Source: Stutzerimonas stutzeri
Lineage (GTDB): Bacteria; Pseudomonadota; Gammaproteobacteria; Pseudomonadales; Pseudomonadaceae
Reading direction: 5' to 3'
DNA length: 64,000 nucleotides
Assembly: GCF_018138085.1 (NCBI RefSeq)
Contig: NZ_CP073105.1
Span: 496,001 to 560,000, forward strand
Below are positions 47,109 through 55,424 of the stretch, one piece after another. Numbering within the stretch: position 1 is the first letter of the stretch; each line of letters opens with the position of its first letter. Made by a program: the position numbers and the translations under genes. The notes under the pieces were generated by a model that was given only the letters and a program-made list of their open reading frames with translations, was not told where the DNA came from and searched no databases.

Positions 47109-49300
47109 TAAGTCGCTTCCCTCAAGTCAACGTCGCCTGCGTCAAGAAGACTCTTGAATTCATGGCCGGAAAATTCCCTAGCATTAATTAATCCTTTGTC
47201 AGCCACTAGGGCGTGATAAGCCATATCGCTATAGGTGTTTACGCCCTCAGCAAATGCATCAATGCACTCTTTACTGTGGCTCGTTATAAAAACCTGGACA
47301 TTGAAGCTCAATGCCATGTTATGGATGAATTTTGAAAATGGGCCGATAAGCTTTGTGTGGATGGCATTCTCAAACTCATCAATTAGCAGCACGCCGTTTT
47401 GTGCTGATGCGAACAGAAGCGCGAGAAAAAACATCCGCTGCAATCCCTCGCCGTATGCGGAGAGATCAACGCCCTGTTCAAAGCGCTCATCGCTTACAAC
47501 AAAGCGCTGTCTTTCATCAGTTAATCGAATGTCTTGCAGCGACGGCAGTATGTGTTCTTTCAAAAAGGAAAAAATGGTTGGTAGTGCTTTTGCTTGTGTG
47601 CTTCTATGATAATAATTTGTATATCGGTGAGGCTCATTCAAGAAAAATGGACTTGTAAATATTACGGGGCATAGGTGTTTGATGCTATCACCGTGGGTTT
47701 CTCTTTCCCGGCCTTTGTACATGCGAGAGCACGATACGTTCCTATGGCTGCCAAATTTCGCATCAATTTCTATAGAGGACAAGTAGCGTGATTTATCAAT
47801 GGCCGAATCTTCTTCGATATGAGCTTTTATGCTGGTTTGCGTCTTCTCGTTGTCAAATGTGCCGCTGACTATATATTCATCACCGTTAATCTGCTCAAGA
47901 ATCCACTCCGGATCTACTTGGTCTGCCGAAAATTTTCCGCGCCGCCTCATAACCTCAAGTAATCCATCGAAGTCATTTTGTTTGGCGAGGAGATAGATTG
48001 CCTCAAGTAAAGTGGTTTTACCTGAGTTGTTCAGTCCGGCAAACAGGTTGATTTTCGATAATTTTTTTATTTCCAGCTTTACTAACTTTTTGTAAGACTC
48101 AACAAATATACTTTCGAAGTGCGCATCGATACGGTCGTGGAAAACAGATTTCTGGTCGACCCCGGCAAGGCTTGTCAAGCTTACTGCGCGAGTTCTGTTG
48201 ATTATCCCCAGCAACTTTCCTTGCGCATGCTCAAGCTCGGACAGGTTCGACGGGCGTATAGCGAGCTGGCTGAGTGTGTCGATGTCAATAGCGATAGACT
48301 TTACTGCTGCCTCCTGTCTCTCCTTAAACACGAGGTCGCTCGCTCTGTACGCTGAATTCAGGTCTCTTGTGATTTTGAGTTGATCTAAAGCTTTAGGGTC
48401 AGAGATAATTTTTGCAAGGAGATCGATGTCATCTCGCTTGTTGATAGCAGGCTCTAAATATTTTTCGGCTAACCCTACTTCCCCATCGTCATCGGTCTCT
48501 TCTGCAGGTTCGCGTGACAGGAGGGAGAAGAAGAGATCTCTATTTGTTGGGTGAGTGGCAGATGCTGTGTCTTCGTTCCAGCCAAGCCACTCTTTAAGAG
48601 CCTGACTTCTTACGGCTTGCCTAAAGATCGGGAAGCGTGTCTCATTGAACTGGTCACCGTAATCAGATGCCCTATATTGTGCTACGAGTGAAAGCGCCCG
48701 AAGGCTTCTTCTAAGCTCGACTTTTGAAATACCTATCCGCTTGCATATTTCATTTTCGCTTATTTTATAGGTGGAGTTCATTTTCTCCAATAGTTTTGCT
48801 TGGTTCCATTCTCCCCATTTTTTGTTTCCGCTAATATGTTTTAGCGCCATCAAGGTCAAGTGATGCATTTCGTCAGCATCATTGTAAATTACAACTGGTA
48901 TCTGGCTGAAAATTTCAGGGTCCAATTTCCCAAGGTCAGCGCCTTTGTTTTCTCGATCCTGAAATAAAACTTTGAGTGCAGCTACTCGTCTATTTCCTTC
49001 GACAACAACATAGCCTCCATCGGCTAGGGCTCTAACCTGGATCTGGTCTACGGGCAAATAGCCATTTGTCTTGAAGCTATCAATTAAGTCTTGTATATGT
49101 TGATTGCGCTCGCCGGTGATAAGGCGCAAGGTGCGCTGGGCGACGATTTTATCTTTGGCCTGTTCATCGGATACATCTATCTGCTCTTCCTCATGAATGA
49201 TTCGATAGTTGTTAGGATCCAGATGTAGATTTCGGATACTAAATCGTCTCGTGCTCGATAGAGCCTGGCCAGATTCCTTTGTGTCATCTATATCATTCAT
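47108..49300 (-). CDS. ParB-like/HTH domain fused to an OLD/SMC-type ABC ATPase
   Basis: 730 residues. The N-terminal part (about 20-115) is a ParB/Srx-like domain: LHLDPNNYR, then GYVVVEGNRRVAALKVL (96-112), the conserved ParB box. Residues about 179-205 (SENEICKRIGISKVELRRSL) look like the ParB helix-turn-helix. The C-terminal part is an ABC ATPase of the AAA_15/21 (OLD-like) type: Walker A GLNNSGKT (422-429), signature SAYGEGLQRM (613-623), Walker B GVLLIDEFENAIH (636-648) and the H-loop His675 in ITSHSKECI. AAGGTG precedes the ATG. AT-rich. This architecture with a separate TOPRIM partner suggests a sensor/ATPase of a defence module. Confidence 0.85.
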   Translation of the reverse strand: MNDIDDTKESGQALSSTRRFSIRNLHLDPNNYRIIHEEEQIDVSDEQAKDKIVAQRTLRLITGERNQHIQDLIDSFKTNGYLPVDQIQVRALADGGYVVVEGNRRVAALKVLFQDRENKGADLGKLDPEIFSQIPVVIYNDADEMHHLTLMALKHISGNKKWGEWNQAKLLEKMNSTYKISENEICKRIGISKVELRRSLRALSLVAQYRASDYGDQFNETRFPIFRQAVRSQALKEWLGWNEDTASATHPTNRDLFFSLLSREPAEETDDDGEVGLAEKYLEPAINKRDDIDLLAKIISDPKALDQLKITRDLNSAYRASDLVFKERQEAAVKSIAIDIDTLSQLAIRPSNLSELEHAQGKLLGIINRTRAVSLTSLAGVDQKSVFHDRIDAHFESIFVESYKKLVKLEIKKLSKINLFAGLNNSGKTTLLEAIYLLAKQNDFDGLLEVMRRRGKFSADQVDPEWILEQINGDEYIVSGTFDNEKTQTSIKAHIEEDSAIDKSRYLSSIEIDAKFGSHRNVSCSRMYKGRERETHGDSIKHLCPVIFTSPFFLNEPHRYTNYYHRSTQAKALPTIFSFLKEHILPSLQDIRLTDERQRFVVSDERFEQGVDLSAYGEGLQRMFFLALLFASAQNGVLLIDEFENAIHTKLIGPFSKFIHNMALSFNVQVFITSHSKECIDAFAEGVNTYSDMAYHALVADKGLINAREFSGHEFKSLLDAGDVDLREAT

Positions 49301-49446
49301 GGCTTAGTCACCTTTGTAATGTTGAGAATTTCATCCGGCCAAGGGCTTTGAATTGGCAAATGTTTTTCCTGACCCAGTGAGCTTCCGAAAAGGGGAGAGA
49401 TTTATTTATGAATACGCGAATCATGCCGGCCTCCTAGCTCTACTCC

Positions 49447-50171
49447 TTAAAGAATTTGTATCGTCCGGCACTGGGGAAAGCCAGAGCATCCCCAAAATTG
49501 CTGCCCCGCTTTTGCGCATTGCCGTTCGGTTGTTGGGTCGCTACGGCGCTTGAGGTTTTGCACATGCTCGCGGTGGGTGGCGAGCGTTGGTGCACGGCGG
49601 CCAGTTTGCAGGGCGTGCAGCATGGCGTCGACATCAGCCGCGCTAAATACTGGCTGCTGGAATGACCTGATATAGCGGATAAGGCCGATGCCCTGGGTCA
49701 CGTTGGCCGGCACTTCGGTTTTGAAGGTGCTGCCGCCACAAAGGTGATCACCGAGCGCAGGTGCTCGGGGTCAACGCCAAGGGTAGCTTCCTGGGCTTTG
49801 AGGTGCTTGTAGTTCTGCCGTAGCGGGTTTTGAAATTTGAAGGTGCGTTTGTAAAGCTTCTGCCTCCACTGCGCCTGCTTCTCGCAGCCGAAAATCCAGC
49901 CGTTCATGTTCTTCGTTTCCAGCACGAAGATGCCGTAGGGCGAGAGGAATACGTGGTCGATCTGCGTGGTGCCGTCCGGGGTGTTCAGCGTGACATTGTG
50001 TAGGCGGCGGTAGATCTGCTTGTCCAGCTGCCAGTGGGCAAATAGCCGCACCAGGAGTTCGCCAATCTGGCCCTTGGCCCAAGGCGATTTGAGCAGGCCA
50101 ATTAACAGCATCAGCGGGATAAACCAGCCCAGCGTGCCCCAGACCTGCGTAATGACGGGGGTGAAGTCCAT
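49447..50171 (-). pseudogene. NERD-domain/zinc-ribbon protein, frameshifted
   Basis: The 5' part (from 50171) is intact: a membrane segment (VWGTLGWFIPLMLLIGLL) and the nuclease-related domain GQIGELLVRL, TQIDHVFLSPYGIFVLETK. Near 49735 a G is missing relative to the expected FVGGSTFKTE reading, shifting the frame. The remaining tail (MPANVTQGIGLIRYIRSFQ...) continues in another frame to 49447. The C-terminal zinc ribbon is also shortened: ERQCAKAGQQFWGCSGFPQC lacks the usual first CxxC. NERD proteins are suspected nucleases. The gene is probably dead. Confidence 0.75.
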
Positions 50172-50276
50172 TTCCTGTCCCTGGGTAGTCCTGAGTTAAC
50201 CGGATAGTACCGAAACTTGGCGTAATGGCACGACGGTGTCGCGCCGCTTCTGGTGCGCTGCTTTGTCGCTGCGGGG

Positions 50277-51416
50277 TCAGCCTTGAGCGTTTTCCAAGTG
50301 CTGCATTTGGTAACGCGTGCTGCGTCCGCCTCCGGGTAGCCGGGCAAGGCAGCCCTTCTCGACAAGATCGCTCAAATGGCGCGTGGCGGTAGCTTTCGAG
50401 ACCTTGGCCACGGCTTGGTATTGCGCCGCGCTGATGCCGTTCTCGAAACCTTTCTCGCCGCCATCGAGCAAGCGGTTAAGCACTTTGATCTGCTCGGCAG
50501 ACAAGGCTTGGCTGCGGTGAGCCTGCCAGAAGCGTGCTTTGACCAGCACGCGGTCGATACGAGCAAGTGCCTGCTCCAGGCTCTTGAGCAGCGTTGCGAG
50601 AAACCATTGCAGCCAGGCGGTGATACCCAGCGTGCCTCTCTGGCTCGATTCCAGGATGCGGTAATAACCGGTGCGGTCGTCGAGGATGCTCGCCGACATG
50701 GCGTAAAAACGGATGGCCTGCTGTTCGCCCTGGGCCAGTGCCAGGTCGGTAATGGCGCGCGTAAGGCGACCGTTACCGTCATCGAAGGGGTGCAGGGTGA
50801 CGAACCAGAAGTGCGCAATGCCGGCCCGCAGAAACGGGTCGAGGCCTGCATCGCTACGGCTGCTCTCGAACCAAGCGAGGAAGTCGCCTAGTTGCGCTTC
50901 TAGTCCGGCACGCGGTGGCGCTTCGAAATGCAGGGCAGGGCGGTCGAGTCTGCCGGAAACTACCTGCATGGGCTCTTCGCCGCGCAGCATGCCGATGCGT
51001 AGCGGGCGGGCCAGCAGGTAGTCATCGCTGGGGAACAACCAGCCATGCCATGTGAACAGCCGCTGCAGATCAAGCGGCTGCTGATAGACGCGGGTGGCAT
51101 CGAACAGTAATTCCGCCAGCCCTTCAGATCGAGAGGTGGTGCGGCCTTCTTCGTGCAGCCCTAGGCGCCGTGCCAGTGATGAACGCACCGAGACGACATT
51201 CAACTGCTCACCCTCGATGGCGGATGAGGTGACGATGTTCTGCAGCATGGCATCCATGCTGCTCTGCACCTCGATGTCGCTACCCACAGCCCCGAGCATT
51301 CCCAGCAAGCGGCCCTGAGCCTGGCTGCATGCGCGCAGCAGCGGAGCAAGTTCGCTGGCTTGCCAGCTGAAGTGCGGCCAGTTGGGCTGCTGCCAGATCC
51401 AGAGCGAGTCATTCAT
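50277..51416 (-). CDS. Fic-family protein with N-terminal inhibitory motif and C-terminal HTH
   Basis: 379 residues. An N-terminal DUF4172-like segment (WIWQQPNWPHFSWQASEL), then the class II inhibitory helix motif TSSAIEGE (about 63-70). The complete Fic catalytic motif is HPFDDGNGRLTR (209-220). A C-terminal winged-helix-like region (ISAAQYQAVAKVSKATATRHLSDLVEKG) follows. Fic enzymes usually AMPylate proteins; all catalytic residues are present. The gene lies between two copies of a NERD tail and has a striking inverted-repeat array just upstream, so autoregulation through its HTH is possible. Confidence 0.92.
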   Translation of the reverse strand: MNDSLWIWQQPNWPHFSWQASELAPLLRACSQAQGRLLGMLGAVGSDIEVQSSMDAMLQNIVTSSAIEGEQLNVVSVRSSLARRLGLHEEGRTTSRSEGLAELLFDATRVYQQPLDLQRLFTWHGWLFPSDDYLLARPLRIGMLRGEEPMQVVSGRLDRPALHFEAPPRAGLEAQLGDFLAWFESSRSDAGLDPFLRAGIAHFWFVTLHPFDDGNGRLTRAITDLALAQGEQQAIRFYAMSASILDDRTGYYRILESSQRGTLGITAWLQWFLATLLKSLEQALARIDRVLVKARFWQAHRSQALSAEQIKVLNRLLDGGEKGFENGISAAQYQAVAKVSKATATRHLSDLVEKGCLARLPGGGRSTRYQMQHLENAQG

Positions 51417-51432
51417 GAGGGTTGCTCATATG

Positions 51433-51495
51433 TGAGCCGATTAGCGAGCTTATTCGGCTCATCTAATGAGTCGATAATGCTGGCTATTCGGCTCA
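51433..51495 (-). promoter_or_regulatory. Two tandem 8-N13-8 inverted repeats in front of fic
   Basis: TGAGCCGA (51433) -N13- TCGGCTCA (51454) -N5- TGAGTCGA (51467) -N13- TCGGCTCA (51488). Two operator-like units repeat with a period of 34 bp, starting 17 nt upstream of the fic start codon. A third unit lies at 55425-55453 before the PAAR operon. It could bind Fic's own HTH or another island regulator. Confidence 0.6.
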
Positions 51496-51620
51496 CTGTC
51501 TAATTTTTAGCCAGGTTCCAAGCCGTCAGAAGCAACATGGGCAATAGGGGACAGACCACGATTTGTGTTCTCACATGCATTTCAAAGACTCTGCATCGTT
51601 CGGGGAAACGCCGAACTGCC

Positions 51621-51868
51621 CTAGAACTGCTGCCCTGCTTTAGGGCCGGGCTTCACGGTGCGAATTGCCGCATTTCGGGCATTGCCGCTCGGCTGTGGGA
51701 TCACTACGGCGCCTGAGGTTTTGCACATGCTCGCGGTGGTAGCGAGGGTTGGTGCGCGGCGGCCGGTTTGTATGGCGTGCAGCATGGCGTCGACTTCAGC
51801 CTCGCCGAATACCGGCTGCTGGAATGAGTGGATATAGCGGATAAAGCCGATGCCCTGGGTGCCATTTC
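51621..51868 (-). pseudogene. Second, partial copy of the NERD-protein C-terminus
   Basis: The frame GTQGIGFIRYIHSFQQPVFG...VDAMLHAIQTGRRAPTLAT repeats the tail of the NERD gene at 49447-49713. Its nucleotides are about 80 percent identical by eye. No NERD domain precedes it, and it is truncated at both ends with an internal frame change near the THREHV region. Same orientation as the first copy, so fic is flanked by direct repeats of this sequence. Confidence 0.7.
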
Positions 51869-51939
51869 GATGCACTGCCATTCAGGCTTGAGCCGATAGC
51901 GAAGATCGGCGACGAAAGCTCGGTCATGCAGACGCCGGA

Positions 51940-52203
51940 GCGAAGAGGACCTACGCGCTTCAGAGTTGCGAGCGATCGTATCAGCAAGCCAGCAGAGTCG
52001 GGCGCTGTCCAGGCGGAGGGAATTGCTGCTTGCAGGTTCGAGAAGCAGGCGGGTGCAACGTCGAGAAAGAACGCCGTCTCGATGGTCGAACGTCCATAGC
52101 CATTGAGGTGTCGAGCGATGCTGACGTAGTCGACGGAGTTGTCTACAAATACGTCCGACAGGGCTGCCCAAAGCCTGACGTGGTCCTGTCTAGTCGAAGG
52201 CCT
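51940..52203 (-). pseudogene. DUF7079-like remnant (possible former immunity gene)
   Basis: The minus-strand frame opening after a stop at 52204-52206 reads HVRLWAALSDVFVDN, then DYVSIARHLNGY, DVAPACFSNLQ and IPSAW. That is the conserved pattern I remember for DUF7079 proteins, often found beside polymorphic toxins. No start codon or ribosome binding site is present, and the frame runs on into the NERD-like tail. It therefore looks like a truncated relic. Confidence 0.5.
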
Positions 52204-52266
52204 CTAATATGAGGCTGTAGTTTTGACTTATCACGCCTGCGACCCCGGCACTGCGTGGTTAGTGCG

Positions 52267-52407
52267 TCAACCCGACGGGTTGATCGAGCGTTGGGATTTG
52301 CTCTTTCGTTGCAGGCAGCCGGAGCCAACCCTGCACCCGGAAAGTCCCAGGGCGGCCAGTGGCAGAATGGCCAGGCCTATGAGAGAGGTGCGTCGGAGGT
52401 TATTCAT
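52267..52407 (-). CDS. Small putative lipoprotein (46 aa)
   Basis: MNNLRRTSLIGLAILPLAALGLSGC is a convincing lipoprotein signal with lipobox LSGC. The mature part is only about 22 residues (CRVGSGCLQRKSKSQRSINPSG). No clear ribosome binding site is seen; a GTG at 52449 in the same frame is an alternative start. Could be a real small lipoprotein or the truncated head of a longer one. It follows another lipoprotein gene in the PAAR operon direction. Confidence 0.4.
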   Translation of the reverse strand: MNNLRRTSLIGLAILPLAALGLSGCRVGSGCLQRKSKSQRSINPSG

Positions 52408-52473
52408 GGGTTTACTATTTCGTCGCTTTATTTTGTAGACGTGCGCCACGTTCTGGCTGGCGCACTGGGGCGG

Positions 52474-52869
52474 TTATTCCGCAACTTCAAGCGTGTAGAC
52501 GCGACGTGCCCTGAGACCGGCGCACTGGGTGCCATAGGTGCCGGCGGATATATGCACTTCATAGGCGCCAGCCTTGATCGGAGTGCCGTTGGTGTGCCCA
52601 GTCGGTTCGCGGTTTTGGTGATAAATACTCAGTCCATCGGGTAAGGGGTGGGCGTCACTTACATAGATGCCGTGGACAGGTGAAGAAGTATTGGTCACGC
52701 TGAGTTGTACGCTGTACGGGACCCCGACTTTGGCGGCTGGTAAGGCCTCCGGCAGCAGAGTCGGTTCAGGCCGCATGGCGCAGCTGCCGACCATGCCACC
52801 GGACATGACTGCTTCACATCCCGCCAGCTGAAGCGTTAAGCCGATGACGCAAAGTGCTTTCCGTAGCAT
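52474..52869 (-). CDS. Putative lipoprotein of the PAAR operon region
   Basis: 131 residues. Lipoprotein signal MLRKALCVIGLTLQLAGC (lipobox LAGC, Cys18). The mature part contains AAKVGVPYSVQLSVTNTSSP and AGAYEVHISAGTYG, suggestive of an Ig-like beta sandwich. Function unknown. It lies 233 nt downstream of the candidate immunity gene; that gap shows only short inverted repeats. Confidence 0.7.
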   Translation of the reverse strand: MLRKALCVIGLTLQLAGCEAVMSGGMVGSCAMRPEPTLLPEALPAAKVGVPYSVQLSVTNTSSPVHGIYVSDAHPLPDGLSIYHQNREPTGHTNGTPIKAGAYEVHISAGTYGTQCAGLRARRVYTLEVAE

Positions 52870-53102
52870 ATGAGGCGCTTTCCTCTTTCATGGGATTTTG
52901 CTGAATACGGCCCCGCCGTATATGTCTTTGACGAGCTGACCAAGCGTGTAGCTGCGCGGACCTGGTGCGAAACGTAGCCCCAAGAAAACATCCGAGAATC
53001 GACGATTTTTTCCTCGGATATTCGGTCTCCTGCCGCCGTGTCGCTAAAGTTCTTCGGATTCCGGCAGTCGCAGCTGGTTTGATGTGTCGCGGCAATGAGT
53101 GA

Positions 53103-53699
53103 TCAGCGAGCTTTACGCTCGAACTCGTCTATCTCGGCAAAGGCTTTACGGTGCTCGGCCTGCGAGGCGTAATCACCGCTGATTTCCTTGGCGGCCTTCC
53201 CGGTGAGGTTGTCGCCCGTTTGAGCGTCGCGAGAGAAGGTGACCGCAAAACGTCTGCCGGCTAGATCCAGGTAGAGGTAGTAATAATCTTCCGGCTTGTT
53301 CGGCTCGGCGAACGCGCTGTAGGCGTAGCGGATGCGATGGCTGAGATCGGGTGGGTTAAGAACGAATGCCTCGATATCTACGCCGTCGAGATAGCTCGCA
53401 TCGAATGCCTCGGCTGCGGCATATGGAAGTTCGCTTAGCTGCTCGCGGGTAAAGGGCTTGGGCTGGCTACGCAACATGGTGACATTGCTGGCACCTCCGT
53501 CGGCTTCGATGTTTCTCGTTCTGTACATCCCGCGAGCAAACCACTGGCTCGCATCGAACATTTCTTCTATTTCAAAGCCCCCGTAGTACATCATCATTTT
53601 CTTAGGCATCTCGCCCTCCTTGGCATTTAGATTGGGCCCAGCGGCTAGTAGTGTGGCGATGGTGGCGCGCCCGAGTAGCTTTTTGATCCGGGGATTCAT
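53103..53699 (-). CDS. Exported protein coupled to the candidate effector (possible immunity protein)
   Basis: 198 residues; family not recognised. The N-terminus MNPRIKKLLGRATIATLLAAGPNLNA resembles a signal peptide, so it probably works in the periplasm. The body is rich in aromatic residues (YYGGFEIEEMFDASQWFARG, PEDYYYLYLDLAG). Its ATG overlaps the stop of the upstream caspase-like gene (ATGA). This coupling is the typical layout of effector-immunity pairs; the immunity role is inferred only from position. Confidence 0.7.
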   Translation of the reverse strand: MNPRIKKLLGRATIATLLAAGPNLNAKEGEMPKKMMMYYGGFEIEEMFDASQWFARGMYRTRNIEADGGASNVTMLRSQPKPFTREQLSELPYAAAEAFDASYLDGVDIEAFVLNPPDLSHRIRYAYSAFAEPNKPEDYYYLYLDLAGRRFAVTFSRDAQTGDNLTGKAAKEISGDYASQAEHRKAFAEIDEFERKAR

Positions 53700-54727
53700 T
53701 GCGGCTTGAACTCCAGCAAGGTGGCCGGCACTCCAGTCGGTGAATCTCCAGCCCGCACAGGGCGAACCGCACCTTCTGCGTCCAATGGATATCCTATGGA
53801 TTGGTCATACTCGTCGCGACTATTGGCATGCCGTACGAGGGCTTGGTCCCCGGTGCTGGCAACCTTTTGCGGTGGCCGCGGCGAAGACTCGTCAGGTAAG
53901 GCGGCGATGGGGTTGTTGCTGACCTGACGGTGAGCTTGCAGACGTTTTTGATAGTTACTCAGCTGGCGCCTGTATGCCTTCATGGCGTTCGCGTCCGCAT
54001 GGACTCTAGTGCGAGCGCCGGTCAATGCAGTCCGGTCTTCGGAGCTGCCGTAGGTTTGATCGTAATTGCTGCGCCGCGCAAACGCCCAGACGGGTGTTTG
54101 AGCACTGTTAGCTATAAGCTGCGCCAGGCTCTGTTCGTATAGCGGATCTTCCCCTTCACTCACGTACACATCGGCATCGATGCCAAGACCGGTGCGGCAA
54201 GCGTAGGAGTGGATGTTGCCCCTCAAGTCGAACGCCTCGGGTTTGAGCATCCGAGCCTGGGCGTCGCGCATGCGGTAACTATCAGCCTTGGCTAACTCGT
54301 ATCCAAACTCAATGGCCCCTACCAGGCCGTGCGCGAACAGGTCGAGCTGCTTTATCTCTCGATTTTTGCTGATGCGTAAGTTGATGAAATCAAGAAGGTG
54401 GGCGATCGAATCGAGTTCCTTATACTTGGCGCCATAACGGGTTTCGACCATGTCCTTCACGGCGTCGAGCAGGGTGCGGTCATAGTCTTCGGTGAATATC
54501 AGGAAGATGCGTTGGGTGCTGTCGCCAGCGCTTGCTGGAGGGTAGAGGCGAATCTGTCGGATGCCTTGATTGATGAAGCGCATCTTGTTGCCTTTCTGCC
54601 CGCGCAGCTTTTCCATCAAAGTCATATGCGATGCACCGACTACGGTAATGAAATCGCGCTGCAGAGAAACGGGGATCTGCTGAATCGCATGCTCGGCGCT
54701 GGTCCTGCCTTGGTGAGGTGCTGTCAT
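53696..54727 (-). CDS. Caspase/CHAT-like candidate effector behind a PAAR gene
   Basis: 343 residues; no named family recognised. The pattern of a caspase-fold protease is visible. A strand ending in a His-Gly dyad, KQLDLFAHGLVGAIEFG (His133-Gly134), is followed 44 residues later by GNIHSYACRTGLG (Cys177), close to the QACRG active-site context of caspases. Next comes SLAQLIANSAQTPVWAFARR, typical of CHAT/C80-like ends. The C-terminal 100 residues are low-complexity and polar. It starts 11 nt after the PAAR gene stop. The open frame upstream of 54727 is not used. Confidence 0.7.
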   Translation of the reverse strand: MTAPHQGRTSAEHAIQQIPVSLQRDFITVVGASHMTLMEKLRGQKGNKMRFINQGIRQIRLYPPASAGDSTQRIFLIFTEDYDRTLLDAVKDMVETRYGAKYKELDSIAHLLDFINLRISKNREIKQLDLFAHGLVGAIEFGYELAKADSYRMRDAQARMLKPEAFDLRGNIHSYACRTGLGIDADVYVSEGEDPLYEQSLAQLIANSAQTPVWAFARRSNYDQTYGSSEDRTALTGARTRVHADANAMKAYRRQLSNYQKRLQAHRQVSNNPIAALPDESSPRPPQKVASTGDQALVRHANSRDEYDQSIGYPLDAEGAVRPVRAGDSPTGVPATLLEFKPQ

Positions 54728-54738
54728 TGCATCTGTCC

Positions 54739-55266
54739 TTAGAAGCGAATGCCCTGTTGCTTGAGGTGTTTGGCCGCATCCCGTCCCCAGCGAACGACCA
54801 CGGCCTGCGGGTCTTCGGTAAACACTCGCTCGGTATTGCCGTAGGCATTGGTATACCCCACGAAACGCTGCCCATTGGCGCACTCCACGCAATAAAGCGC
54901 GTCCTCGACTGGCTGGCCCGTATTGCTGTCGATCAGCTGATACTGCTCGCTATGCTTGGGTAAAACCTCAGGTGCGGTGAATGGTGCGCTACCCGATTGA
55001 CTTCCGACCAGAACATCCCCAGAGCCCGTAATAATCACCCCGCCGTGAGCGGTGGCGCTGCCCAGAAAGGCGATGGGCTGGCCATTTATCAAGATGCTAC
55101 TGATCCCTTCGGCAACTACATCTCCACAGGCCGTACTGTCCCCAACCCTCAGGGTGGGCAACCCATTGATCAGCACATCAGGAGAGCCGCTGGTGGTGGC
55201 GTTGGTACCGTGCCCGGTTTTTGGGCAGGCATTTAGATCGGTAAGTCGAGCGGCGGGTTTGGCCAT
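54739..55266 (-). CDS. PAAR-domain protein (type VI secretion spike tip)
   Basis: 175 residues. The PAAR domain occupies about residues 1-90: KPAARLTD, GSPDVLINGLPTLRVGDSTACG, SSILINGQPIAFLGS, GSGDVLVGS. The C-terminal part (YQLIDSNTGQPVEDALYCVE) resembles the small beta extension found behind many PAAR domains that docks effectors. PAAR proteins cap VgrG spikes; no vgrG or other T6SS gene is in the window, so this is an orphan effector operon. ATG at 55266. Confidence 0.88.
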   Translation of the reverse strand: MAKPAARLTDLNACPKTGHGTNATTSGSPDVLINGLPTLRVGDSTACGDVVAEGISSILINGQPIAFLGSATAHGGVIITGSGDVLVGSQSGSAPFTAPEVLPKHSEQYQLIDSNTGQPVEDALYCVECANGQRFVGYTNAYGNTERVFTEDPQAVVVRWGRDAAKHLKQQGIRF

Positions 55267-55424
55267 GGTTGAACGTCCTTGTACATGGGATGTGCATTCT
55301 CGGCGGTATTGGTAACTCTCGATGTGGTCGCGGTCACTGTTCGAGGCGTTGGTATACGGCAAGCGTGCCCGCGCCGTGCCTCGGTATTGATCGATACCTT
55401 GCCATCCATGGGCATGGATATTCG

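Noticed and set aside
49353..49553. Small plus-strand frame near the ATPase promoter
   Set aside because: It runs antisense into the NERD tail and has no recognisable family; coding potential doubtful.
50277..51416. Fic plus neighbouring small gene as a FicT/FicA toxin-antitoxin pair
   Set aside because: The inhibitory motif SSAIEGE is within the same protein, so a separate antitoxin is not expected, and no small partner gene is present.
52255..52644. Plus-strand frame opposite the small lipoproteins
   Set aside because: Lies antisense to two frames with convincing lipoprotein signals and lacks a ribosome binding site.
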